In this document: positions 1-8,081 of the stretch, one piece after another | Layout: each line of letters starts with the position of its first letter | Position numbering within the stretch: position 1 is the first letter of the stretch | Source: a virus | Reading direction: 5' to 3' (one strand) | IMG/VR virus record: IMGVR_UViG_3300037847_001253 | Coordinates: 1 to 29,892 of that record | DNA length: 29,892 nucleotides | Notes under the pieces: generated by a model | Seen by the model: only the letters and a program-made list of their open reading frames with translations | Told to the model about the DNA's origin: nothing | Databases searched by the model: none | Made by a program: the position numbers and the translations under genes

Positions 1-2203
1 CAACATTATTAACACCACCTAAAACTACATTATTAGTACCAGAACTACCCCCAGTATCCATATCAAAATCAAGAAATGAAAAAGTACTTAAACCATCACC
101 TTCTCTTTGGATTAGGTCTGTTTTGATTATTCCTGTACTGGTAATATTTCCACTACTGATAGTACCGATATTGACTAAGTTTCTACTGCTATCAACGATA
201 TAAGTACCATTTAGTTGATACCCTGAACTATTAACAAATCCTGATGCTGCGTATATGTTGCCTGCAACATGAAGCTTTTGGCTTGGTGAATCAGTCCCGA
301 TACCAACATTTCCACCATAAGGGTTTAATGCTAATTCATCGGTTGTTCCATTTGACCTGCCTGACTGTATCGCATTTGTATCTGTCGTTGCATTAGCATA
401 GCCCATATAAAGACCATATTCGTTAGCATGGTTAACCACAGACCTAAAAGTAGAATTAGATATAAAGTTGCTAAATGTAGACTGTGTGGTTGTGCTACCC
501 CCTTTAACATGAAGCTTAGAACCTGGGGAACTAGTTCCTATACCAAAGTTACCATTAGTGCTTAGACGCATAAATTCAGAACCTTGCTTTCTAAAAATCA
601 TGTGCCTATTAGCAACAGTATCTAAAACTAAACCTTCTGAATTAGCAAAAACACGACCATAATTATTAGAGCCATCATAAAGTTCAAGATCACCACCAAG
701 ATAAAGGTCTTTAAATTTTGCTGCACTTGAACCTAAATCTATTGCGTTATCAGCATTTGCTGCATTTTGACGAGGAAACAAAGAACTATTTCTAAATAAT
801 AAACCTGCTCTATCAGAATAACGAATGTTATCAATAGCAAGATCAGTACCACTATTTGAAAAACTAATAGCTCCTATATTGATATTATTTTTTCTAAATA
901 CTGCTACATCGCCATCAGTTGTATTTCTGTTTAAAAGTAAAGGTGCATCACTAGCTGTAGCAAAACGTGCTTGTCCGTCTGCCATTAATCTTGCACCATC
1001 TCCTGATACTGAAGTAGCAGTAGTACCAACCAAGAAGTTGCCTGTGCTATCTATTCTAGCTCTTTCATTTGCACCATCAGTTTGAAATACTAAAGGTTTA
1101 GATGAGTATGAACGAATCAAAGGGTTTGCAGAGCCATCAAAAGATAAAGCTCCGATTGCTGATGTATCACCCCATTGTAAAGCTACACTACCATTGCCAA
1201 AAGCATTTACTGTACCTGCAACATCTAACTTAACAGAAGGTGAACTAGTTCCTATGCCAACTTTGCCTGAATTTTTTACTGATAAAACTGATTCGTATGC
1301 AGAACCATTCCATCTTTGCCCATCAATAATGTCACCAGCATTACCACCATTTCTTACTCTAAGTGTTGCTTCACTTGCAGAAAATATATTAGTTGATAAT
1401 AGTGTTTGTCCGCTTACTTGTAATTTATGAGTAGGGTTGTTAGTTCCTATACCAACATTACCACCATTAAAATAAGAACTGCCTTCAGAATTTATAAATA
1501 CATTTGTGCTATTACCATCTTCTTTGAGAGTAATTTGTCCATCACCATCGCCACCAACACCAAGCAATACTCTTGATAACCCTGGATTATTTGGGTCATT
1601 AATAGATATATAAGAACTAGCATCTGAATCAGCAGAACCTATAACAGTTAAGCCATGAGTAGGCGAGCTAGTTCCAATACCTACGCTTGATGAAAAATTA
1701 GCTCCACCAGAAACATCTATCCCTGTTGCAGTTGTTTCAAGCTTTTTAACAGCATCATAGTAAAGTTCTACTGATCCATTGTTTGTACAATGTATAAAAC
1801 TTTCACCACTTGCTGCTTGCAATCTAAGTTGTGTTGCTCGTATTAAAAGAGAGCCTGGTCCTTTTTCATCTATAAAAGAATTTGCACCATCAGAATAAAT
1901 TTCTAAATCATTACCATCACCAAAAAAAGCTTTCTCTCCATCTGGAAACGATATACCAGCTCCTGCTGTAAGCATGGCAGATATATAACCACCATTAAAA
2001 CAACAATGACTTGAGCCCATTAATAAGAAGATATGTCGTTTAACAGCTTTACTAATACCAGACTCTTGCATATCTTTGACATGACCTATCTCAGAGTTCA
2101 TGTCTTGCATAGCCTGTTCTATGGTTCTTCTATTTATAGATTCATTAACAGGATCATATTGTGGTGGTACTAAAGGTAATGCTTTGACTGTTTTTTCTGC
2201 CAT
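1..2203 (-). CDS. Second tail fibre protein, partial (C-terminus outside window)
   Basis: This frame opens with ATG at 2203, sharing one base with the stop of the upstream hub gene, and I read about 734 codons without a stop to the window edge, so the C-terminus is missing. After a helical start (MAEKTVKALPLVPPQYDP) comes a stretch with GDGNDLEIYSDGANSFI and VELYYDAVKKLETT, which I know from marine phage structural proteins. It then carries at least five copies of a VGIGTxSPxxKLxVxG-type unit, near 1690, 1460, 1266, 552 and 312. Such units are typical of fibres ending in an S74 intramolecular chaperone, which would lie beyond base 1 if present. Likely role is a virion fibre for host binding. 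The fibre class is well supported; the exact function is inferred. Confidence 0.82.
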   Translation of the reverse strand, partial: MAEKTVKALPLVPPQYDPVNESINRRTIEQAMQDMNSEIGHVKDMQESGISKAVKRHIFLLMGSSHCCFNGGYISAMLTAGAGISFPDGEKAFFGDGNDLEIYSDGANSFIDEKGPGSLLIRATQLRLQAASGESFIHCTNNGSVELYYDAVKKLETTATGIDVSGGANFSSSVGIGTSSPTHGLTVIGSADSDASSYISINDPNNPGLSRVLLGVGGDGDGQITLKEDGNSTNVFINSEGSSYFNGGNVGIGTNNPTHKLQVSGQTLLSTNIFSASEATLRVRNGGNAGDIIDGQRWNGSAYESVLSVKNSGKVGIGTSSPSVKLDVAGTVNAFGNGSVALQWGDTSAIGALSFDGSANPLIRSYSSKPLVFQTDGANERARIDSTGNFLVGTTATSVSGDGARLMADGQARFATASDAPLLLNRNTTDGDVAVFRKNNINIGAISFSNSGTDLAIDNIRYSDRAGLLFRNSSLFPRQNAANADNAIDLGSSAAKFKDLYLGGDLELYDGSNNYGRVFANSEGLVLDTVANRHMIFRKQGSEFMRLSTNGNFGIGTSSPGSKLHVKGGSTTTQSTFSNFISNSTFRSVVNHANEYGLYMGYANATTDTNAIQSGRSNGTTDELALNPYGGNVGIGTDSPSQKLHVAGNIYAASGFVNSSGYQLNGTYIVDSSRNLVNIGTISSGNITSTGIIKTDLIQREGDGLSTFSFLDFDMDTGGSSGTNNVVLGGVNNV

Positions 2204-4080
2204 TATCTTTTCCCATCTGGTCTAATATCTAATCTTAAATCCCCCAATCTCCAACCATAATCACTTGATGTGTTAGATATTTTTAAACTTGCTTGCCTAC
2301 TCCTAGCACGTGTGTTTACAAAAGTAGAGGCAGGAGTAATATCAAATGACCCTAAGTTTTGTTTTGCTTGCAATGGATAATCTCTACCATCTATCTTATA
2401 AGTTACTGTGTTTGTTGAACCGCTTTGATCCCTGAACTCTATATCAGGTATAAGCTGTGATATTAAAACATAATCTTCACCATCAGGATCAAGATCAAAA
2501 TCACTTGACTCTATAAATGCACTAAAGCTTGTACCATCTGCTGCGTGAGCTATCTCATGGTTGTATAGGTAGTTTAAATTAGTATCATCTAGTTTGCCTG
2601 TAGCTAATGGATATATTCTAGTTGGTGCTTCGTTCCATGCAGTTCTTGTAAAGCCATCAGCATTTGTACCAATAGTCCATGTTTGTTCTAAGTAATTGTA
2701 TATAACGTACTTATCAACTTCATTAGAACCTTCTGAACAATAAAACCATATCACTTCATTAAACTCTGGATTGCTACCACCAAACACTTTAAATGTTTGT
2801 TCATAGTTAAAATCACCAAAGATGTGATCTAATACTGTGCATGGCAATCTTTGTGCAGCACCTGTGTAAACATAAAAAGCTCCACGATCCATAAAGAATA
2901 CTTTGTTATCTGCTACGATAGCTGCGTTAGGAGATATCATAGATACACCAGAAGCAACCTCATTAAAGTTAAATATAAATGGTGCACCAACAAATCGCAT
3001 AGATATAAGTCCTGCGTCTGTAAAGATAATTATTTCTTGTCTTGTTCTAACTGCACCAACAATAGTACTGCCTAGTGATAATCTAACACCACCTGCTGAG
3101 TTAGTTGCTGTTGGTGTCCAATCTATGTTTGATTCTGATGTTGAAAATCTAACTAGTAATGGATCAAGTGTAGTAGAACCAATAGGATTACAGCCGAAAG
3201 CAATTACGTGTCTATCAATATCTGACATCATAATTTGTAAAACTTTTACAGGCGGATTGCTTGCACCACCTATAGCAGTTGCTTCTACAGCTCTTGTAGT
3301 TACACCTGCAGATTCATCCCAAACATAGTAACTTCCTAGCCTTACTGCTGCTAAAGCATCATCACCAAAGTTATCTAAGCTCCAAAGTCTTAACTGGTTA
3401 GTGTCATCAATAATAGCAACTGATCCATAAGAACCACTACCCATACTACCTGAACCCCAACCTGATGCTGGCACGTATGTATCTAGTCCTGTGTTTACTT
3501 GATATTGTGCTGTAACTGCACCACCACCATTGCCTGTGTCTGATCCGTTAGCTGCTTTTGGTGTGCCAGGATAACCAGACCCTGCAACCTTTGCAGTTAT
3601 CTTGTAAGTGTTAACATCTACAATCTCATCTATCTGATACTCTTGATTTAATACTGTACCAAATATAACACCACCTAATGATGCAGCACCTGAGTAAGTA
3701 ACAAAATCACCAGCTACTGCTTCATGTCCTGCGTCTGTTACTGTAAGTGTTGTATCTCCTGCAACTGCTGCAAAAGTAGCAGCATTAGTTGTGGTCTTTC
3801 TTATAGGTGTAATGTCGTGATATGTATTACCTTCTTGTATATACAGCTTTTGATGTGTGCCTAAAACTGTATAGTTTGTTTGTCCAATATCCCTATATGT
3901 ATGTATCTTTCGACAAGTACCTATGAAAGCATCTGTTGATTGTTTTTCCCAACCACCGATTCTTTCTGGTCTGCCTTTTCTAAATCTAACCTTATCAGCA
4001 TCAAACCAACCACCTTCATTAGAGTAGTTAGTACCTTCCTTAACAATGCCTGGTCTAAATACATACTTAGCAAGTGTCAT
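2203..4080 (-). CDS. Tail hub / packaged-DNA stabilisation protein candidate (P22 gp10-like)
   Basis: This 625-residue protein begins MTLAKYVFRPGIVKEGTNYS and has KVRFRKGRPERIGGW near residue 30. That opening is common in large beta-rich tail proteins of marine podovirus-like phages, often compared with the P22 gp10 tail hub. The rest is rich in beta strands, Gly, Ser and Thr, with no signal peptide or membrane segment. The ATG overlaps the endolysin stop by one base, and the next gene is a fibre, which fits a hub or fibre-attachment role. The P22 gp10 relation rests on my memory of the family and on the gp4-like gene elsewhere in the window. A structure comparison would be needed to call it firmly. 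Confidence 0.62.
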   Translation of the reverse strand: MTLAKYVFRPGIVKEGTNYSNEGGWFDADKVRFRKGRPERIGGWEKQSTDAFIGTCRKIHTYRDIGQTNYTVLGTHQKLYIQEGNTYHDITPIRKTTTNAATFAAVAGDTTLTVTDAGHEAVAGDFVTYSGAASLGGVIFGTVLNQEYQIDEIVDVNTYKITAKVAGSGYPGTPKAANGSDTGNGGGAVTAQYQVNTGLDTYVPASGWGSGSMGSGSYGSVAIIDDTNQLRLWSLDNFGDDALAAVRLGSYYVWDESAGVTTRAVEATAIGGASNPPVKVLQIMMSDIDRHVIAFGCNPIGSTTLDPLLVRFSTSESNIDWTPTATNSAGGVRLSLGSTIVGAVRTRQEIIIFTDAGLISMRFVGAPFIFNFNEVASGVSMISPNAAIVADNKVFFMDRGAFYVYTGAAQRLPCTVLDHIFGDFNYEQTFKVFGGSNPEFNEVIWFYCSEGSNEVDKYVIYNYLEQTWTIGTNADGFTRTAWNEAPTRIYPLATGKLDDTNLNYLYNHEIAHAADGTSFSAFIESSDFDLDPDGEDYVLISQLIPDIEFRDQSGSTNTVTYKIDGRDYPLQAKQNLGSFDITPASTFVNTRARSRQASLKISNTSSDYGWRLGDLRLDIRPDGKR

Positions 4081-4523
4081 TAAATATTACTCCAGTCCTC
4101 ACCTTCCCAGAGAATAGCTTCAGCATCACGTCTTCTGACTAAGCCTTCGCTTATTTCTCCATTTACTTTATTCCATCTTTTGATTTGACTTGGTACAAGA
4201 TGATAATCACCAGCATTAAGCAACTTTCTTAATGTGCTGTTTGCTAAATTTGTTGGACCTAAATTGTAAGTAAAAGATACCAAAGCATCAAACTGACATT
4301 GTTCTAACGGAACAGTAATGTATTTTTCTACATAACCTTCATACTCTTCTAGTTCTTCATCAAGCCATTCATCTGCTTGTTCTTGTGTACAGGTATCACC
4401 CAATGCTACGTTTTTGGTTTTTCCATACGCAATCGTAGGAACTCCAGCTTGGCACAGGTATGCTTCTAATTTGCAACCTTCAAACTTTTTAATTATTGCT
4501 TTGCCTTCTTGTGACGTTTCCAT
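4080..4523 (-). CDS. T4-type lysozyme endolysin (glycoside hydrolase 24-like)
   Basis: This 147-residue muramidase should cut the peptidoglycan glycan chain at lysis. The catalytic pattern E-x8-C-x5-T is visible as Glu15, Cys24 and Thr30 in KKFEGCKLEAYLCQAGVPT. Most relatives have Asp where Cys24 stands, and Cys at this place is a known natural variant. The family motif FDALVSFTYNLGP follows near residue 78 and RRRDAEAILW near 130. The frame is open further upstream to an ATG at 4625, but an AGGAGG six bases before the ATG at 4523 selects the shorter form. No signal peptide or anchor helix is seen, so a holin is needed for release. It overlaps the outer spanin gene by 35 bases. Confidence 0.9.
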   Translation of the reverse strand: METSQEGKAIIKKFEGCKLEAYLCQAGVPTIAYGKTKNVALGDTCTQEQADEWLDEELEEYEGYVEKYITVPLEQCQFDALVSFTYNLGPTNLANSTLRKLLNAGDYHLVPSQIKRWNKVNGEISEGLVRRRDAEAILWEGEDWSNI

Positions 4524-4881
4524 CTTCATCCTCCTCTTTATCAAGTTCTCGATAATATTCAACAACTGATAAAATTTGTTTAATATACCTTTTTTGTTCT
4601 GCTGTATTGATTGATAAGTTTTCATAGTCTTTTGTACTCAATGCATAGTATGCACGTCTTGGTGCTTTGCCTTGCTCTACTAAATCTAAATATTCTTGCA
4701 TTAGTTCTGGTGTCAGCACTTCCCAATCTACATCAACTAATTGCAGTTCCATCGGCAAGGGTGGATGAAACATTGGTGCTTGTTCTTGTATAGTAACAAT
4801 TTCTACAGGCTTTGTGCTCTGAGGCAGTAATGAACAGCCACTCACAAATATTATGCTACTCAATATTAATTTCTTCATCAT
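4489..4881 (-). CDS. Outer-membrane spanin lipoprotein candidate (Rz1-like)
   Basis: A 130-residue lipoprotein. The signal sequence MMKKLILSSIIFVSGC has a lipobox ending at Cys16, so the mature protein should be lipidated and carried to the outer membrane. The mature start is proline-rich (HPPLPMEL), followed by WEVLTPEL and a helical, acidic C-terminus. The gene starts inside the end of the upstream coiled-coil membrane protein (26-base overlap) and runs into the endolysin gene, the usual packing of Rz/Rz1 spanin pairs. It is longer than lambda Rz1, so the family match is by architecture and context. The first in-frame codon at 4884 is TTG; the ATG at 4881 is preferred. Expected role: fuse the inner and outer membranes at the last step of lysis. 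Confidence 0.72.
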   Translation of the reverse strand: MMKKLILSSIIFVSGCSLLPQSTKPVEIVTIQEQAPMFHPPLPMELQLVDVDWEVLTPELMQEYLDLVEQGKAPRRAYYALSTKDYENLSINTAEQKRYIKQILSVVEYYRELDKEEDEDGNVTRRQSNN

Positions 4882-5263
4882 CAAATTGATCTGGGTTAGT
4901 TAGTGCTATTAGTTCTTCCTTGACACGTTTAGTACCATCATTTACTCTTTTTTGTATTAACCCAGGTTTAGCCAATGCAAGTTTATCTAGGTCATGTTTT
5001 GCGAAAGTGTTACGAAGTTGGTTTACTTCTCGTAATGCTTCCTGTTTTTGCTTTTCTATTATTTGTATTTGTTGTTGTACCTTCTCTGCTTTCTCCAGAT
5101 GATTTTTGATTGATTCGTTCTGTTCTGCTATTTGTGTTTCTAAAACTATTTGATTGCCTTTAAGTGTAGATATTTCATCTAACAATCTATCTATATACCA
5201 AGCACTTGCTGCAATGCTTGACAAAAGTAAACCACCTAATATTACTGCTAACTTTGTTCCCAT
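4856..5263 (-). CDS. Inner-membrane spanin candidate (Rz-like)
   Basis: A 135-residue protein with one N-terminal membrane segment at about residues 5-23, then a long charged coiled coil from about 27 to 95 (LKGNQIVLETQIAEQNESI and onward), and an acidic tail. This is the plan of an Rz-type inner-membrane spanin whose periplasmic coil meets the outer-membrane lipoprotein. The next gene, overlapping by 26 bases, is that lipoprotein, and the endolysin follows. Its ATG overlaps the end of the upstream cyclase gene by 16 bases, so it is probably translated from the same transcript. No sequence-level family match is claimed. Confidence 0.72.
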   Translation of the reverse strand: MGTKLAVILGGLLLSSIAASAWYIDRLLDEISTLKGNQIVLETQIAEQNESIKNHLEKAEKVQQQIQIIEKQKQEALREVNQLRNTFAKHDLDKLALAKPGLIQKRVNDGTKRVKEELIALTNPDQFDDEEINIE

Positions 5264-6990
5264 GTATATACCTTAATTGCTTTGCTTTTACCTTTTACCT
5301 TAATACTTCCTAAAGATTTTAAATTATATGATGATGCTTTCATAGTGCTATCTGCTATTACTAAATTTACACCAAGCTCTTTACAGCTTGATTCCATTCT
5401 TGCTCCAAGGTTTACAGCATCACCTATGGCTGTATAATCAAAGCGTGTTGCACTTCCCATATTTCCTATCACAGCTGGTCCAGAGGATAATCCGATTCCA
5501 ATTTCAATTCCTAAGTCTGCTGCTTCTATGTCGTGTTTTATTTGAATCGCTGTTTTTATAGCAGCATCTTCGTGATTGTCTAAATCAAGTGGTGCATTAA
5601 AGATAGCCATCATTGCATCACCTATGTATTTGTCAACCATGCCACCATTAGCTTGTACTGCACTTGCCTGTATAGTAAGAGCTTTATTCATTAGCTCTGT
5701 TACTTCTTCTGGCTCTAGTCTTTCACTAAGAGATGTGAATCCTCTAACATCAGTAAATAAGAAGGTAGCATATTTTTTTTCTCCTGAAAGTTTTAAAAGG
5801 TCTGGATTATCTTGTAATCTTTTAACCTGTCGTGGATCAAGATAGTGTTCAAATTGTTTTTTGATTTGTTCACGCAACTTATATTGTTCTCTAAATCTAA
5901 AATAAAATTCTTGTGCAGATATAAGTACTGATGATAATAAAGTATAAGTTACATCAATAAGTATATTCTGTTGTATCAAATACCAACCACCATAAGCAGT
6001 CAATCCTATTGTAGTTGTTGCAGCTAAAAGGCTCTCAAGCAAACCGAAATATTTAATCGAAATATATATGACTAAAGAGATTAATATGAATATGAATATC
6101 TCGAATATTAAATGAGAGCCAGGAATCTGTGGGCTTTCGTTTATAAGCATTGATTCAGCTAGTGCTGCTTGTATCATGTGTGGGTTTTTTAATCCATCAC
6201 TTGTGCTTAACTGTGGCATTATGCCTTTAGCTGTAACCCCAACAAAAACAAACTTACCTTCAACATTCATTTCAGATAAAGTTGTTTGTGGTGTATCTAC
6301 CCAGCTAATCCATTTACGACCTACACTATCTACACTAACTGGAGGCAAGCCCTGCACAGCTATTTCTACAACGGCTGATTCTTCTGTTTTGATGATGTAC
6401 GAGTTTGCTTGTACAAGGCTCTTTAAAACTTGTGTACCAAAAGATGCTACCCACCCATCAGGTGTTTGCATCAATAAAGGTAACTGTCTTACTAATCCAT
6501 CTACATCAATAGGTGCAGAAACTACACCCTGTAATGCATTGGTTTTTAGTATATCTATATTTTCTAGAATACCTTGCAACTGAATACCATCTGCTGCTGG
6601 TCCTAAAAATATTGTTCCTTCTGTTGGTGGATATTGATTGTTATCTATTTCAGGCATAGCAATAACGCTAGGCGAATATGATAAAGCTTCTGCAAATATT
6701 TCATCTCCGCCAAACCTATCAGGTTCAGGAAACAAAATAACCCAACCAACTCCGAGTGCTCCTTTGTTTAAAAGATCAACGTGTATCTGTGCTAAGTCTT
6801 GTCTTGGAAATGGATAGCCACCACGTTTCTGTACGTCTTCATCAGTTATATTTAAAATTACAAAGTTGCCTGATGGCTCTGGTGTTTTTACAAAAGCATC
6901 AAATGTCTTTAACTTTAAAATCTCAAGTGGAGTTACTTGAAATGCTAGTGGCAAAATAAATATTGCGATGAACAATAGATATCTTTTCAT
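5248..6990 (-). CDS. CHASE2-domain membrane adenylate cyclase (class III, IIIb-like)
   Basis: A 580-residue sensor enzyme predicted to make cAMP from ATP. An N-terminal hydrophobic helix (4-18) leads into a periplasmic CHASE2 region (about 20-290) with FVILNITDEDVQKRGGYPFPR and FVFVGVTAKG. Three membrane segments follow at about 293-315, 318-340 and 343-360, then a linker helix and the cyclase domain (403-575). Key residues are present: metal-binding Asp414 (FTDVRGF) and Asp458 (GDAMM), purine-selecting Lys454 and Thr520, and transition-state Asn527 and Arg531 (AVNLGAR). The Lys/Thr pair is typical of class IIIb adenylate rather than guanylate cyclases. The gene overlaps the FecR gene stop by one base and the spanin start by 16 bases. 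Bacteria often pair FecR with CHASE2-cyclases; finding both in a phage late operon is unusual. The catalytic domain looks intact. Confidence 0.93.
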   Translation of the reverse strand: MKRYLLFIAIFILPLAFQVTPLEILKLKTFDAFVKTPEPSGNFVILNITDEDVQKRGGYPFPRQDLAQIHVDLLNKGALGVGWVILFPEPDRFGGDEIFAEALSYSPSVIAMPEIDNNQYPPTEGTIFLGPAADGIQLQGILENIDILKTNALQGVVSAPIDVDGLVRQLPLLMQTPDGWVASFGTQVLKSLVQANSYIIKTEESAVVEIAVQGLPPVSVDSVGRKWISWVDTPQTTLSEMNVEGKFVFVGVTAKGIMPQLSTSDGLKNPHMIQAALAESMLINESPQIPGSHLIFEIFIFILISLVIYISIKYFGLLESLLAATTTIGLTAYGGWYLIQQNILIDVTYTLLSSVLISAQEFYFRFREQYKLREQIKKQFEHYLDPRQVKRLQDNPDLLKLSGEKKYATFLFTDVRGFTSLSERLEPEEVTELMNKALTIQASAVQANGGMVDKYIGDAMMAIFNAPLDLDNHEDAAIKTAIQIKHDIEAADLGIEIGIGLSSGPAVIGNMGSATRFDYTAIGDAVNLGARMESSCKELGVNLVIADSTMKASSYNLKSLGSIKVKGKSKAIKVYTWEQS

Positions 6991-8081
6991 TAACCTTGAG
7001 TAATCCTAATTACTGATGATGATCCATTATTTATGGTTATGCTTTTAGATACACCATCTTGTACAATTATTACGCTGTATGCTTGATCTGCACTAAGTAC
7101 TAAATTTACATACTGATTTACGTTTCTAATAATATTTATTTGGTCGCCTTGTAAGATTGTTGTAATCTGTGTTTCAAGGTCTTGTCCTAGTTTTGTACCG
7201 CTTATAGGTATGCCACCCACAAACTGTGCAAGCTCATCTTCTTCTTCCTCTACACCTAGCTCATCTATAACATCTAACAAATCTTCTAGAAAGTTTACAT
7301 TTAAATAATCTATATCAAGTTCTGTAAACTCAAAGTCTGGGTCTTCTTCTAATAAATCTTCAGCTAAATAATCTATATCTAAATCTGTAAACTCTAGATA
7401 ATCATTTTGATTATTTGCTTCTTCTTCTTGAACTAATGCTTCTTCTTTAGGTGGTGAAACAATTAACATATTGTCTATCATGTCTAATGTAATATCTAAA
7501 GTAAGTGGGCTTGTAGGATTAGATTCATATAAGCTTGTTGTTGTTGCTTGATATGGTTTGTCTAATACTACAGAACCTGTAGCAGTAGATACAACTATCT
7601 CTCCACTAGATATGCCATCTATATCTGGCAATAGTATTATTAGTGATCGCCCTAATTCATCAACAGTAACTGTAAAGTCTGTACCTCTAATAGCTATATC
7701 AGCTGTTGGTGTTTTAAGAGAAATATTTTTTTTGTCTATTTTATTTAAGGCACTACTGACAAAACGTATTGTGCCACTAGCAAACTTCAAAGCCATCTTT
7801 GAGTTACTAGGATTAGGATCAAATATATATTCGTCAATTACTAATTTAGAATGTTCAGTTAGTCTTACTATGCTGTCATCTAAAAAAGTTATTGCTATTC
7901 TGCCTTTAGCAGTACGAACATTATCGTATAAGTTTAAGTCAAAATCTAAAGTAGCATCATAAGGCTTATCCCTTACAACCTGCCCATAACCATTTAACTC
8001 TGTTATATCTCCTATAGTATCAGCATGAAGTGGACATACCACCATCATTTTGAATAATACAGATATTATTATTCGATCCAT
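6990..8081 (-). CDS. FecR-domain periplasmic protein with acidic repeat linker
   Basis: This 363-residue protein has an N-terminal signal sequence (MDRIIISVLFKMMVVCPLHA, likely cut near residue 20). A FecR domain follows at about 48-180, with LYDNVRTAKGRIAITFLDDS, LTEHSKLVIDEYIFDP, ASGTIRFVS and TPTADIAIRGTDFTV. No membrane helix follows, so it should be periplasmic or exported. Residues 215-285 form a very acidic linker holding two near-identical units, FTDLDIDYL (231-239) and FTELDIDYL (252-260), 21 residues apart. The C-terminus is Gln/Asn-rich and ends NNGSSSVIRITQG. The start overlaps the curlin-like gene by 62 bases, and the stop overlaps the cyclase ATG. FecR domains act in envelope signalling; here the likely partner is the CHASE2 sensor next door. 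An ATG at 8048 is a less likely start because it would cut into the signal sequence. Confidence 0.87.
   Translation of the reverse strand: MDRIIISVLFKMMVVCPLHADTIGDITELNGYGQVVRDKPYDATLDFDLNLYDNVRTAKGRIAITFLDDSIVRLTEHSKLVIDEYIFDPNPSNSKMALKFASGTIRFVSSALNKIDKKNISLKTPTADIAIRGTDFTVTVDELGRSLIILLPDIDGISSGEIVVSTATGSVVLDKPYQATTTSLYESNPTSPLTLDITLDMIDNMLIVSPPKEEALVQEEEANNQNDYLEFTDLDIDYLAEDLLEEDPDFEFTELDIDYLNVNFLEDLLDVIDELGVEEEEDELAQFVGGIPISGTKLGQDLETQITTILQGDQINIIRNVNQYVNLVLSADQAYSVIIVQDGVSKSITINNGSSSVIRITQG

Noticed and set aside
825-1430. Plus-strand frames in the left 2.2 kb
   Set aside because: The minus strand holds a continuous fibre frame with clear VGIGT repeats; the plus frames are its complements.
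2851-3328. Plus-strand open frames inside the tail hub gene
   Set aside because: They are shadows of the strong minus-strand gene, have no ribosome site and look like low-complexity or unlikely protein.
4524-4625. Longer endolysin start at ATG 4625
   Set aside because: The added 34 residues overlap the lipoprotein gene, are unlike lysozymes and the AGGAGG lies correctly for the ATG at 4523.
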